Assembly (NCBI RefSeq): GCF_016937655.1
Contig: NZ_JAFHKL010000001.1
Span: forward strand, 682,001-746,000
Length of the DNA stretch: 64,000 bases
Source of the DNA: Chromobacterium alkanivorans
GTDB taxonomy: Bacteria; Pseudomonadota; Gammaproteobacteria; Burkholderiales; Chromobacteriaceae
Direction: 5' to 3'
Shown here: one piece after another, positions 1 through 8,171 of the stretch
Layout of the letters: each line of letters starts with the position of its first letter
Position numbering within the stretch: position 1 is the first letter of the stretch
Translations under genes and position numbers: made by a program
Notes under the pieces: model-generated
Told to the model about the DNA's origin: nothing
Database searches by the model: none
The model's input: the letters and a program-made list of their open reading frames with translations, nothing else

Positions 1-225
1 AGGCGTTCATGCTCTCGCGAGCGGGTGCGGGGCCGGGGGCGGCGGCATAAAAGGCGGAAGGCGCGGGCGCAGGAAGGACGTGTCCGGCCCGGCGGGATCG
101 AACGCGATGGACAACGCGGCGCCGCTCACGCCCGGTGAGGCGGAGCATGGCGCGAGGGGATGGCTAGGGAGAGGGGGGAAGGCGGCGACGGCGCGAGCAG
201 GCGCGCCGCCGCAGAGGCTAAAGGT
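1..225. other. Left-edge region, no supported gene
   Basis: GC-rich. A minus-strand ATG at 10 could start a gene outside the window, but only three codons are visible. The two plus-strand open frames here are antisense to mltA or lack any ribosome site. Confidence 0.4.
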
Positions 226-1455
226 TTACAGGGCCTGGGACGGGTTCATGCCTTTGGGCAGCAGCATCCACAGATTGCCTTGCTGCTTCATCCTGCCGGC
301 GTACATGCCGGCTTCGGTGCCGTAGCCCCAGAAGAAGTCGGCGCGCACCGCGCCCTTGATCGCGCTGCCGGTGTCCTGGGCGTGCACCAGCCGCGTCAGC
401 GGCTGGGTGGAGTGGGGCCAGGTGGTGACCAGATAGACCGGCGCGCCCAGCGGGATGTAGCGCGGATCTACCGCGATGCTGTAGCCGCCGGTCAGCGGCA
501 CGCCCAGCGCCCCCATCGGCCCGCCGTTGTCGCCGGGCAGGGTTTTGAAGAACACATAGCTGGGATTCACCGCAAATAATTCCTGCCGGCGTTGCGGGTT
601 GCGCGCCAGCCAATCCTTGATGCCCTGCATCGACGCGTCGCCCATGGTCAGCTCGCCCTTGTCCACCAGCCACTTGCCTATCGACTGGTAGCCGTAGCCG
701 TTTTGCTCGGCGTAGCCGATGTGGATGAAGCTGCCGTCGTCCAGCTGGATGCGGCCCGAGCCTTGCACCTGCAGGAAGAACAATTCCACCGGATCTTCGA
801 CCCAGGCCAGAATGGGCGCGTTGGCCACGCCCTTGCCCTGATTGATTTCGGCGCGGGTGTAATAAGGCAGCAGGCGTTTGCCGTCCAGCCTGCCTTTCAG
901 CCGCGTGCCGCGATTGTCGGCGGGAAAGTCGGCGGGACGGAGTTCAATGTCGCCGGCCGCGCTCAGCGTCAGCCGGTTGGGGCCGCTGCGGCGCGCCGTC
1001 AGGCTGGATTTGCCGCGGGCGGAGGCCGGGACGTCCACGCTGTAGAAGTCCGCCGGGATGCCGTATACCGGCCAGGGGGTGCGTTCGCTGCGCGTCCGGC
1101 TGCCGCTGAGCAGCGGCTCGTAATAACCGGTGATCAGGCCGCTGTCGCGGCCGCCGTCGTTGACCTTCCAGGCGGCGAAACGGTTTTCGAAGAACTGGCG
1201 CACCGCCTGCGCGTTGTCGGCGGAGATGCCGTCGGCCTGCCGGCACACTTCGGTCCAGCCGGGTTTTCTGGCAATGGCCTTGCAGCTTTGCTTCAACGCG
1301 ACGAGGGTGTCGCCCAGTTCTTGCTGGCTCCAGGCTGGCAGCGAGGTCGGCGCGCCGCTTTCCCGCGCCGCGCCGCCCGGCTTGCCGGGCGGACTGGAGG
1401 TGGAGCAGGCGGCCAGGCCGACGACGAGCAGTAATAACAGCCATTTTCTAAACAT
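226..1455 (-). CDS. mltA: Membrane-bound lytic murein transglycosylase A
   Basis: 409 aa. This is an outer-membrane lipoprotein that cleaves the MurNAc-GlcNAc bond of peptidoglycan to leave 1,6-anhydro-MurNAc, used in wall turnover. The N-terminus is a type II signal peptide: a hydrophobic stretch and then a lipobox LAAC with the acylated Cys at residue 17. The C-terminal part is the MltA-specific 3D domain, whose conserved aspartates are visible in AQDTGSAIKG (D361) and RADFFWG (D373) next to the EAGMYAGR motif. Length agrees with the family. The ATG is preceded by the untranslated run 1456-1704 shared with the divergent BON gene. Residue roles are inferred from the family. Confidence 0.95.
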   Translation of the reverse strand: MFRKWLLLLLVVGLAACSTSSPPGKPGGAARESGAPTSLPAWSQQELGDTLVALKQSCKAIARKPGWTEVCRQADGISADNAQAVRQFFENRFAAWKVNDGGRDSGLITGYYEPLLSGSRTRSERTPWPVYGIPADFYSVDVPASARGKSSLTARRSGPNRLTLSAAGDIELRPADFPADNRGTRLKGRLDGKRLLPYYTRAEINQGKGVANAPILAWVEDPVELFFLQVQGSGRIQLDDGSFIHIGYAEQNGYGYQSIGKWLVDKGELTMGDASMQGIKDWLARNPQRRQELFAVNPSYVFFKTLPGDNGGPMGALGVPLTGGYSIAVDPRYIPLGAPVYLVTTWPHSTQPLTRLVHAQDTGSAIKGAVRADFFWGYGTEAGMYAGRMKQQGNLWMLLPKGMNPSQAL

Positions 1456-1704
1456 GCGGTAGGTTCTCTGAAACGGGGCTAGGGCAGCGACGCGCTGCGA
1501 GTCGGTCTGATTCTACGCTGGGACGCGCATGACGGGGCGATGACGGCCGCGGCGCTTGTTGCGGCGGCGCCAACGGGCGGAACGCTCATGCACGTTGTCA
1601 TGGACCGGCAACAAAATTGAAAAGTTTCCTCGCTAGTATGCGGTAAAACATTCGCGCTGAAGCTTGGGCTTGAGCGCATGCAGGCCATATCACTGGAGAA
1701 TCTG

Positions 1705-1998
1705 ATGAAACGTTTTTGCATCCGCGCCTTGTTGTTGACCACCTTGTTGTCCGCCGGCCTGCCGGCGTACGCCGAGCAGACCCCGCCGACCGATGAGGAA
1801 CTGGCCGCCAGCGTGCAGCAGGCCTTGAACGGCGACGCCGAACTGCAGGCGCTGGGCTTGAAGGTGAGCAGCAAAAAGAGCGAGGTGACGATTGAGGGCG
1901 GCATGACCGACGACCAGCAAATGTTCAAAGCGGGACAGATTGCCGAAAAAGTGCCGGGCGTGAAGTTCGTCATCAACAATATGGTGCAGAAAAACTAG
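1705..1998 (+). CDS. Small secreted BON-domain protein
   Basis: 97 aa from the ATG at 1705, which has a GGAGAA ribosome site 4 nt upstream; an in-frame ATG at 1678 lacks one. There is a Sec signal peptide with a hydrophobic core and a probable cleavage after AYA. The rest (residues 24-97) is one BON domain, recognisable from the alternation of a helix (DEELAASVQQAL), a strand, and the closing IAEKVPGVKFVINNM pattern seen in OsmY-like periplasmic proteins. BON domains bind membrane phospholipid or stabilise the envelope; the role here is unknown. It is monocistronic, with a terminator directly downstream. Confidence 0.8.
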   Translation: MKRFCIRALLLTTLLSAGLPAYAEQTPPTDEELAASVQQALNGDAELQALGLKVSSKKSEVTIEGGMTDDQQMFKAGQIAEKVPGVKFVINNMVQKN

Positions 1999-2038
1999 GC
2001 GGGAATGGTTTTGCACGTCGGCTGGGCCGGCGACATGG

Positions 2039-2059
2039 AAGGGCGCTGCGGCGCCCTTT
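2039..2059 (+). terminator. Intrinsic terminator of the BON gene
   Basis: An 8-bp perfect stem AAGGGCGC/GCGCCCTT (2039-2046 and 2051-2058) with a TGCG loop and a short T-run, 40 bp after the stop codon of the BON-domain gene. Confidence 0.7.
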
Positions 2060-2245
2060 CGTCATTTTCACCGCAAGCGTTTTCGCCAGGAATTTAAGAT
2101 TAATCCGATTGTGGCGTATTCCCTAATTGAGAAAAATGCGAGGAGTTGCCGGCTGAGGGCCGTTCCGAAGGCATGAGCCGGCAAGGTTTTCCAATCCGCA
2201 GCATGGATCGCTCGCCGCTCCACTGCGAAGCACCGGACACGACTC

Positions 2246-2542
2246 ATGGAATACGCATCCGCACTCGGCAAGAGGCTTTCCCACCGCATGATGCTGCAAC
2301 CGGCGGAGCAGGTGGACAAACTGATTTCACGGCTGGAGGGCGCGGATGAGGCCAAGCTGGTGTATTGGGACGAGCGCAGTCAGCGCTTGCGCGCCTTGAG
2401 CCCGCATTCGCGCCGCGGCCAGCAGTTGCTGGCGCGCGGCCTGCAATCGCCCCAGGTGGTGGGCGTGTTCGACGGCTACGCCAGTTATCAGGACATCTAC
2501 CAGGCCTTCCAGCAAACGCTGGCCGATTTGGAGCTCAGCTGA
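2246..2542 (+). CDS. Hypothetical protein, 98 aa
   Basis: No recognised family. The protein is soluble and charged with no signal peptide or membrane segment. It looks mostly helical: a run with AEQVDKLISRLEG, then a middle (YWDERSQRLRALSPHSRRGQQLLARGL) and a C-terminus in which YQDIYQAFQQTLADLEL forms an amphipathic helix. It is convergent with lysA, whose stop codon is 8 bp away. Codon use follows the neighbouring genes. An upstream ATG at 2146 belongs to another frame. The start at 2246 is the first ATG of the frame, and its ribosome site is not obvious. Confidence 0.6.
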   Translation: MEYASALGKRLSHRMMLQPAEQVDKLISRLEGADEAKLVYWDERSQRLRALSPHSRRGQQLLARGLQSPQVVGVFDGYASYQDIYQAFQQTLADLELS

Positions 2543-2549
2543 GCCAGGC

Positions 2550-3788
2550 CTAGACGCGTTCCAGCTCCAGCAATTCCGCCATGGTCTGGCGACGACGGAT
2601 CAGGCGGCTGGACGCGCCGTCGATCAGGGCCTCGGCCAGCAGCGGCCGGCTATTGTAGTTCGACGACATGGTGGCGCCGTAAGCGCCGGCGTCGTGAAAC
2701 ACCAGCAGATCCCCTACCTGAGCGTCCGGCAGCGGACGGCTTTCCACCACGCCGCCTTCCTGTTGAGTGAAGACGTCTCCCGACTCGCACAAGGGCCCTG
2801 CCACCACGCAGGGCGCGCGCTCGCCGGATTTTTCCGCGCCGTCCGCGCTCAGGACGGTGATGTCGTGATGACTGCCGTACATGGCCGGGCGCATCAAATC
2901 GTTGAACCCCGCGTCCACCAACACGAAACGCCGGCTGCCCATGGTTTTGACCGCTCTGACCTCGGAGATCAGGGCGCCGGACTCCGCCACCAGGAAGCGG
3001 CCGGGTTCGATTTCCAGCCGCACCGGATGTCCCAGATGCGCGGCGATCCGCCGCCGCGCCTCGTCCCATAGCTCGAAGTAATGCGCGGTGTCGATGCGCG
3101 CGTCGCCGTCGCGGTAGGGAATGGACAGGCCGCCGCCGGCGGAGATCGCCTCGATGTCGTGGCCCAGCTCGGTCGCCAGCTTGACCATGGCGCCGCAAAC
3201 CTGTTGCAGATGGCCGTAATCGACGCCCGAACCGATGTGCATGTGCAGGCCGACCAGGCGCAGGCCGAACTGGCGGATCACCGCCAGCGCGTCGGAAACC
3301 TGCTCATGCCAGATGCCGTGCTTGCTGTTCTCGCCGCCGGTATTGGTTTTCTGGCTATGGCCGTGGCCGAAGCCGGGATTGACGCGCAGCCAGACGCGAT
3401 GGCCGGGAGAAGCCGCGCCCAGCTGGCGCAGCATGTCGATGGAGCCGGCGTTGACCGCGATGCCCGCGGCCGCCACCCGCTCCAGCGTGGCGCGGTCCAG
3501 CACGTCGGCGGTAAAGACGATGTCGGAGGGTTCGGCGGAGTCGGCCTGGTAGCCGGCGGCCAGCGCGCGTTCGATTTCGCCCAGAGACACCGCGTCCACC
3601 TTGACGCCTTGTTCCCGCATCAAGCCGAGGATGTGGATGTTGGAGTTGGCTTTTTGCGCGTAGCGGATCACGTCGAAGCGCTTCAGCTCGGCGATGCGCT
3701 GGCGGATGGTGTCGGCGTGGTAAACCCAGAGCGGGCTGCCGTATTGGCGGGCGAGTCCGGTCAGTTGGCGGGCGTCAAAGCATTTCAT
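2550..3788 (-). CDS. lysA: Diaminopimelate decarboxylase
   Basis: 412 aa from the ATG at 3788; an in-frame ATG at 3827 would add 13 residues, and neither start has a strong ribosome site. It is a PLP enzyme that converts meso-diaminopimelate to L-lysine. It has the fold-III decarboxylase pattern: AQKANSNIHIL (the lysine for the PLP aldimine), the HIGSG loop, the glycine-rich SAGGGLS phosphate loop, EPGRFLV, and a C-terminal CESGDVF with the active-site Cys and GAYGATMSSNYNSRP. It resembles the enterobacterial LysA closely, including the arrangement beside a divergent lysR. The shared intergenic region is where LysR-type control by diaminopimelate would act (known for E. coli, inferred here). 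Confidence 0.96.
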   Translation of the reverse strand: MKCFDARQLTGLARQYGSPLWVYHADTIRQRIAELKRFDVIRYAQKANSNIHILGLMREQGVKVDAVSLGEIERALAAGYQADSAEPSDIVFTADVLDRATLERVAAAGIAVNAGSIDMLRQLGAASPGHRVWLRVNPGFGHGHSQKTNTGGENSKHGIWHEQVSDALAVIRQFGLRLVGLHMHIGSGVDYGHLQQVCGAMVKLATELGHDIEAISAGGGLSIPYRDGDARIDTAHYFELWDEARRRIAAHLGHPVRLEIEPGRFLVAESGALISEVRAVKTMGSRRFVLVDAGFNDLMRPAMYGSHHDITVLSADGAEKSGERAPCVVAGPLCESGDVFTQQEGGVVESRPLPDAQVGDLLVFHDAGAYGATMSSNYNSRPLLAEALIDGASSRLIRRRQTMAELLELERV

Positions 3789-3941
3789 GGCGTGGCGATG
3801 GCTAGGGGTGGCAGACAGAAGCATCATGGCGCGCGTCGCGGCAAAAATAAAATATCAAATTATCGACAGCTCTTTCATTTATGATATGGATTGCCAAGGC
3901 AGAGGCGGCTGGCGCGCCGCCCATCGGGAAGGGAAGACGGG
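3789..3941. promoter_or_regulatory. Divergent lysA/lysR control region
   Basis: 153-bp gap between the two divergent starts, markedly AT-rich at 3840-3895 against a GC-rich background. The stretch around 3882-3893 contains a TATGAT-like -10 toward lysR. By analogy to other LysR-type pairs the LysR binding site should lie here; no operator can be pinned down by eye. Confidence 0.5.
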
Positions 3942-4853
3942 ATGGAAATCAGTCTGCGCCATATCGAAGTGTTTCGCGCGGTGATGACCACCGGCAGCGT
4001 CACCGAGGCGGCCGCCTTGCTGCGCACTTCGCAGCCCACGGTCAGCCGCGAACTGGCGCGCTGCGAACAATTGCTGGGCATGCGCTTGTTCGAACGCAGC
4101 CGCGGCCGACTGCGGCCAAGCGCGCAAGGCTTGCAGTTGTTCGAGGAGGTGCAGCGCAGCTATCAGGGCCTGGAGCGCATCGTCAGCAGCGCGGCGGCGA
4201 TTCGCCAGTTCGAGCAAGGGCAATTGTCGATCGCCTGCTTGCCGGTGTTCGCGCAATCGCTGCTGCCGGCGGTGTGCCGGCATTTTCTGTCGCAAGCGCC
4301 GGGCATCAGCCTGAACATCGCGCCGCAGGAATCGCCGTTGCTGGAAGAGTGGCTGGCGGCGCAGCGCCATGACCTGGGCTTGAGCGAGAGCGCGCACGCG
4401 CCGGCCGGGACGAGGGTGGAGCCTCTGCTGCTGGCGGACGAACTGTGCGTGTTGCCGGAAGGGCACCGTCTATTGGGCAAGGCGGTGCTGGCGCCCGAGG
4501 ATTTCGAGGGCGAGGCCTTCATCAGCCTGGCGGCGACCGACAGCTATCGGCAACAGCTGGACCAAGTGTTCGCCGAGCGGGGGATTCGGCGGCGCATGGT
4601 GGTGGAGACGCATAGCGCCGCCTCGGTGTGCGCGATGGTGCGGCAGGGGATAGGCGTGGCCGTGGTCAATCCGCTGACCGCGCTGGATTACGCCGACCAT
4701 GGGCTGGCGACGCGGCGCTTCGGCGTCTCCATCCCGTTCGCGGTCAATCTGGTGAGGCCGCTGCACCGACCGGCCTCGCCGTTGCTGGAGCGCTTTGTCG
4801 ACAGCCTGAAGGCCGAACTGGCCGCGATCGGCCGGCGCTTGGCCGGAGCTTAG
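3942..4853 (+). CDS. lysR: LysR-family transcriptional activator of lysA
   Basis: 303 aa from the ATG at 3942, preceded by GGGAAGACGGG; an upstream in-frame ATG at 3891 would add 17 unsupported residues. The N-terminal winged helix-turn-helix (residues about 3-60) shows the canonical FRAVMTTGSVTEAAALLRTSQPTVSRELARCE pattern in parts. The co-inducer domain follows from about 90 to 290. The close lysA pairing and similarity to enterobacterial LysR make diaminopimelate the likely effector. It is convergent with the AlaX gene, and the stop codons overlap by 4 bp (4850-4853). Confidence 0.93.
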   Translation: MEISLRHIEVFRAVMTTGSVTEAAALLRTSQPTVSRELARCEQLLGMRLFERSRGRLRPSAQGLQLFEEVQRSYQGLERIVSSAAAIRQFEQGQLSIACLPVFAQSLLPAVCRHFLSQAPGISLNIAPQESPLLEEWLAAQRHDLGLSESAHAPAGTRVEPLLLADELCVLPEGHRLLGKAVLAPEDFEGEAFISLAATDSYRQQLDQVFAERGIRRRMVVETHSAASVCAMVRQGIGVAVVNPLTALDYADHGLATRRFGVSIPFAVNLVRPLHRPASPLLERFVDSLKAELAAIGRRLAGA

Positions 4854-5557
4854 TCGCGCAGCGCCACCACCACCCGCTTGTTGCGCGTGCCCTTGCTTTC
4901 AATCTTCTTCACCACGACCGGACCGATCTCGCCGGTGCTGCGCACATGGGTGCCGCCGCAGGGCTGCAGATCGACGCCCTCGATATGGATCAGCCGGATT
5001 TCCGGCAGATGCAGCGGCGGCGTCACCGACATGGTCTTGATCAGCTCCGGCTGCCGCTGCAGCGCCTCGCCGCTGCTCATTTCGACGCGCACCGCGCGGT
5101 CTTCCGCCACCAGCCGGTTCAGCTCGCTTTCGATGTGTTCGCGGTCCAGCTCCATGCCCTCGGGCAGGTCGAAATCCAGGCGGCCGGATTCCGCGCTCAG
5201 ATTGCCGCCGGTGACGCCGGCCTTGATCACCACCGACAACAAATGCAGACAGGTGTGAATGCGCATGTGGCGATGGCGGCGTTCCCAGTCCAGTTCCAGG
5301 GTGACCGGCGTGCCGGCGGCGAGCCGCGGCGCGTCGGCGGGCAGCAGGTGGACGATGGCGCGCGTTTCGCGATCGCGCCGGGTATCGCTGACTGCACAGC
5401 CGCCGCCGTCCCAGCTCAGCGCGGCGCTGTCGCCGGGCTGGCCGCCGCCCAGCGGGTAGCACAGCGTGTCCTCCAGCACCAGGCCGGCGTCGTCGTGCCG
5501 CGCCACGCGGGTTTCCAGACGGGTTTGATAGGGATCGATGTAAAAGCGCTCTGCCAT
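4850..5557 (-). CDS. AlaX-type alanyl-tRNA editing protein
   Basis: 235 aa from the ATG at 5557, chosen because AAGGAATC lies 5 nt upstream; the open frame extends to 5680 without support. It is a stand-alone homologue of the AlaRS editing domain, which deacylates Ser- or Gly-tRNA(Ala). Zinc ligands are visible: HTCLH (H101, H105) and CGGTH (C200, H204). The N-terminal half is a small barrel (FYIDPYQTRLETRV, CYPLGGGQPGDSA). Length fits the medium-size AlaX subgroup. Substrate specificity is inferred from the family. Confidence 0.88.
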   Translation of the reverse strand: MAERFYIDPYQTRLETRVARHDDAGLVLEDTLCYPLGGGQPGDSAALSWDGGGCAVSDTRRDRETRAIVHLLPADAPRLAAGTPVTLELDWERRHRHMRIHTCLHLLSVVIKAGVTGGNLSAESGRLDFDLPEGMELDREHIESELNRLVAEDRAVRVEMSSGEALQRQPELIKTMSVTPPLHLPEIRLIHIEGVDLQPCGGTHVRSTGEIGPVVVKKIESKGTRNKRVVVALRD

Positions 5558-5754
5558 GCGGTGATTCCTTTTCGGGCTATGCTGGGAAGGCCGGCGGCGT
5601 TTGTCGCCGCCGGGGGCGATGACTTTGAGAATGCTGTCGCCGGCTGTGTATTTCAAGAGACAGCGCCGGGGAAAAGTCATGGCAACAGCTTGTCGCAGCA
5701 GCGTTTAGCGCAGATAATCGCCGCCTTTTTCCGCTTTCTTTTCCCTGTGCCCTC

Positions 5755-6429
5755 ATGACCATTCGCCATAATCTGGAACATTACAATCCGCCGCCGGACA
5801 CCGGCCTAGACGTGATCTACGCCGACGAGGCCTTGTTGGTGCTGAACAAGCCCTCCGGCTTGCTGTCGGTGCCGGGACGCGGCGAGGACAAGGCGGATTG
5901 CCTGATCAGCCGCGCGCAGCGGGCCTATCCGGACGCGCTGACCGTGCACAGGCTGGATATGGCGACGTCCGGCCTGGTGGTGATGGGGCGCGGCGCCAGC
6001 ATGCAGCGCGAGCTGTCGATCGCCTTCATGGACCGCAAGGTGGACAAACGCTATCTGGCGGTGGTGGACGGCATCGTCGAACAGAACAGCGGCACCGTGG
6101 ATCTGCCGCTGATCATAGACTGGCCCAACCGTCCGCGTCAGAAGGTGGATTTCGAACACGGCAAGCAGGCCATCACCCATTACCGGGTGGTGCTGCGGGA
6201 CGGCTTGCGCCAGACCAGCCGGGTGGAGCTGGAGCCCTTGACCGGCCGCGCCCATCAGCTGCGCATGCATATGTTGCATCTGGGCCATCCCATTCTGGGC
6301 GACGACATCTACGCGCCGGAGGAGGTGCTGGCGAAAGCGGAGCGCTTGTTGCTGCACGCGGAGCGCTTGACCCTGCGCCACCCTATCACGCGCGAGGAAA
6401 TGGAGTTCGTCGCCAAGGCGCCGTTTTGA
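5755..6429 (+). CDS. rluA: RluA-family pseudouridine synthase
   Basis: 224 aa. It isomerises uridine to pseudouridine in 23S rRNA, and for the dual-specificity enzyme also in some tRNAs. The catalytic motif HRLDMATSG carries the nucleophile D68. KPSGLLSVPGRG, DKRYLAVVDG and GRAHQLRMHM are the other family blocks. No S4 domain is present and the length matches RluA rather than RluC or RluD, so the specific symbol is likely but not certain. It is preceded by an AT-poor 74-bp gap after the divergent AlaX start region. Confidence 0.9.
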   Translation: MTIRHNLEHYNPPPDTGLDVIYADEALLVLNKPSGLLSVPGRGEDKADCLISRAQRAYPDALTVHRLDMATSGLVVMGRGASMQRELSIAFMDRKVDKRYLAVVDGIVEQNSGTVDLPLIIDWPNRPRQKVDFEHGKQAITHYRVVLRDGLRQTSRVELEPLTGRAHQLRMHMLHLGHPILGDDIYAPEEVLAKAERLLLHAERLTLRHPITREEMEFVAKAPF

Positions 6430-6492
6430 GCGCTTGTTCCATGTTTTCCTCCAGCGCGGCTTGACCGCGGAATCCCAAGGGTTCCGCCGCGT

Positions 6493-6534
6493 CGACACCG
6501 CCCCGGCTTCGCTATCGAAGCCGGGGCGGTGTCG
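6493..6534. repeat. Perfect 19-bp inverted repeat, 4-nt loop
   Basis: The arms 6493-6511 and 6516-6534 are exact reverse complements (they begin CGACACCGCCCC) around the loop CTAT. There is no T-run on either side. A weaker stem (GCGGAA...TTCCGC, about 6466-6488) lies immediately to the left. It sits between rluA and ndh, and could terminate rluA or be a REP-like element. Confidence 0.75.
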
Positions 6535-6674
6535 CATTCGGACGGCCGCCGCCGTGGTCTTCCCCGCCCGCCGTCCCGGCCATTCAGCCATGCCGGCGGT
6601 TTTTTCTGCTGCGAAATCTTGGCTTGCCCTGCCAGCCTGTGCATACTCCTTCCTTGATCTGAAGCAAGAACTCC

Positions 6675-6710
6675 CTAAACAAGCGTGTTGCCGCCAGGAC
6701 GCTTGTTTAG
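6675..6710. promoter_or_regulatory. 12-bp inverted repeat upstream of ndh
   Basis: CTAAACAAGCGT (6675-6686) and ACGCTTGTTTAG (6699-6710) are perfect reverse complements separated by 12 bp, ending 27 bp before the ndh start. It could be an operator for a dimeric regulator or a 5'-UTR hairpin. Which one is not decidable from sequence. Confidence 0.6.
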
Positions 6711-6737
6711 TGATTTCTGCCTTGTAAGGATCTTGTC

Positions 6738-8054
6738 ATGTTAAGTCGCAATTCCGCATTGCCCAGCATCGTCGTCGTCGGCGGCGGCGCCGGCGGCCTG
6801 GAGCTCGCCACCCGACTGGGACGCACCTTGGGCGCGCAGCACAAGGCCCGCGTCGTGTTGGTAGACGGCTCGCCCACCCACATCTGGAAACCGCTGCTGC
6901 ACGAGGTGGCCACCGGCGCGCTCAACACCGGCGAGGACGAGGTCAATTACTTCGCCCACGGTTATCGCAACGGCTACGAGTTCGAGTTCGGCTATATGCA
7001 GTCGCTGGACACCGAGCGGCGCTGCATCCAGCTTGCCGAAGTGCTCGACGCCGGCGGCGAGCGGCTGAGCCCGCCGCGCGAAGTGCCCTACGACTGGCTG
7101 GTGCTGGCGGTGGGCGCGGAGGCGAACGACTTCGGCACGCCCGGCGTCGGCGAGCACGCGATGTTCCTGAACACGCCCAACGACGCGGAGAAGCTGCGCC
7201 ACCGGGTGCTGGAGCTGGCCTTCCGCTGCAGCAGCGGCCAGCAGCCGCTGGCCAAGCTCGGCATCGCCATCGTCGGCGGCGGCGCCACCGGCGTCGAACT
7301 GGCGGCGGAGCTGAACCACACCCTGTGCGAACTGCACCACTACGGCGCGCGCCTGCAGCCGGAGCGGGTGGAAATCAGCGTGATCGAAGGCGCGGACCGC
7401 ATCCTGGCCGCCGCGCCGCCGTCCTTGTCCGCCTACGCCCAGGAGCAATTGGCCGCGCGCAACATCAAAGTGCTGACCGGCAGCCGGGTGGCGGCGGTGC
7501 GCGCCGACGGCGTGGAGCTGCAGGGCGGCGACAAGGTGGCGGCCGACATCACCGTCTGGGCCGCCGGCGTCAAGGCGCCGACCTGGCTGGCCGGCCTGGG
7601 AGGCTTGCAGACCAACCGCATCAACCAGCTGCAGGTGGACAAGTGGCTGCGCTGCCAGGGCGCCGCTTGCGTTTATGCGCTGGGCGATTGCGCCGAGGCG
7701 CCGGACGGCGACAGCGGCCGCAATCTGTCGGCCACCGCCCAGGTGGCCCACCAGCAGGCGCGTTGGCTGGCGGACGAATTGAGCCGGCGCGTGGCCGGCC
7801 GTCAGGGCAAGCCCTTCGTCTTCAAACCGCAGGGCATGCTGGTGTCGCTGGGCAAGCACAGCGCGGTGGGCAGCCTGGCGGCGGTGGTGGGGCCCAAGCG
7901 CGACTACTATGTGGAGGGCCTCGGCGCCAAGCTGATCTACAGCTCGCTGTACCGCATGCACCAGGCGGCGGTGCACGGCTGGGTGCTGGCCACTCTGCTC
8001 TATGTCGGCGACAAGCTGCGCCGCGCCGCGCGGCCGTCCTTGAAGCTGCACTGA
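6738..8054 (+). CDS. ndh: Type II NADH:quinone dehydrogenase
   Basis: 438 aa with an AAGGATC ribosome site. It is a peripheral inner-membrane flavoprotein that oxidises NADH and reduces quinone without proton pumping. The FAD dinucleotide fold is at residues 11-25 (VVGGGAGG) and the NADH fold at about 176-190 (IVGGGATGVELAAEL). VWAAGVKAP and YALGDCAE are the second FAD block. The C-terminal 60 residues (GLGAKLIYSSLYRMHQ, HGWVLATLLYVGDKLRR) form the amphipathic membrane anchor. Length is typical of Ndh-2. It is followed by a good terminator, so it is probably monocistronic. Control by the upstream inverted repeat is an inference. Confidence 0.93.
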   Translation: MLSRNSALPSIVVVGGGAGGLELATRLGRTLGAQHKARVVLVDGSPTHIWKPLLHEVATGALNTGEDEVNYFAHGYRNGYEFEFGYMQSLDTERRCIQLAEVLDAGGERLSPPREVPYDWLVLAVGAEANDFGTPGVGEHAMFLNTPNDAEKLRHRVLELAFRCSSGQQPLAKLGIAIVGGGATGVELAAELNHTLCELHHYGARLQPERVEISVIEGADRILAAAPPSLSAYAQEQLAARNIKVLTGSRVAAVRADGVELQGGDKVAADITVWAAGVKAPTWLAGLGGLQTNRINQLQVDKWLRCQGAACVYALGDCAEAPDGDSGRNLSATAQVAHQQARWLADELSRRVAGRQGKPFVFKPQGMLVSLGKHSAVGSLAAVVGPKRDYYVEGLGAKLIYSSLYRMHQAAVHGWVLATLLYVGDKLRRAARPSLKLH

Positions 8055-8077
8055 GCCGGCCCAAGCCGACGCGCCAA

Positions 8078-8102
8078 GCCCACCCGCGCGGTGGGCTTTT
8101 TT
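8078..8102 (+). terminator. Terminator after ndh
   Basis: GCCCACC (8078-8084), loop CGCGC, GGTGGGC (8090-8096), then six T. It lies 24 bp past the ndh stop. Confidence 0.85.
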
Positions 8103-8171
8103 GCGGGCGCGGCTTGACCGGGCGGCGGTTTGCGGACATCTTGTTTGCCATTTGCATATTCGGGGGCGGAA

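Noticed and set aside
1-10. Start of a gene leaving the window on the left, minus strand
   Set aside because: Three codons are not enough evidence.
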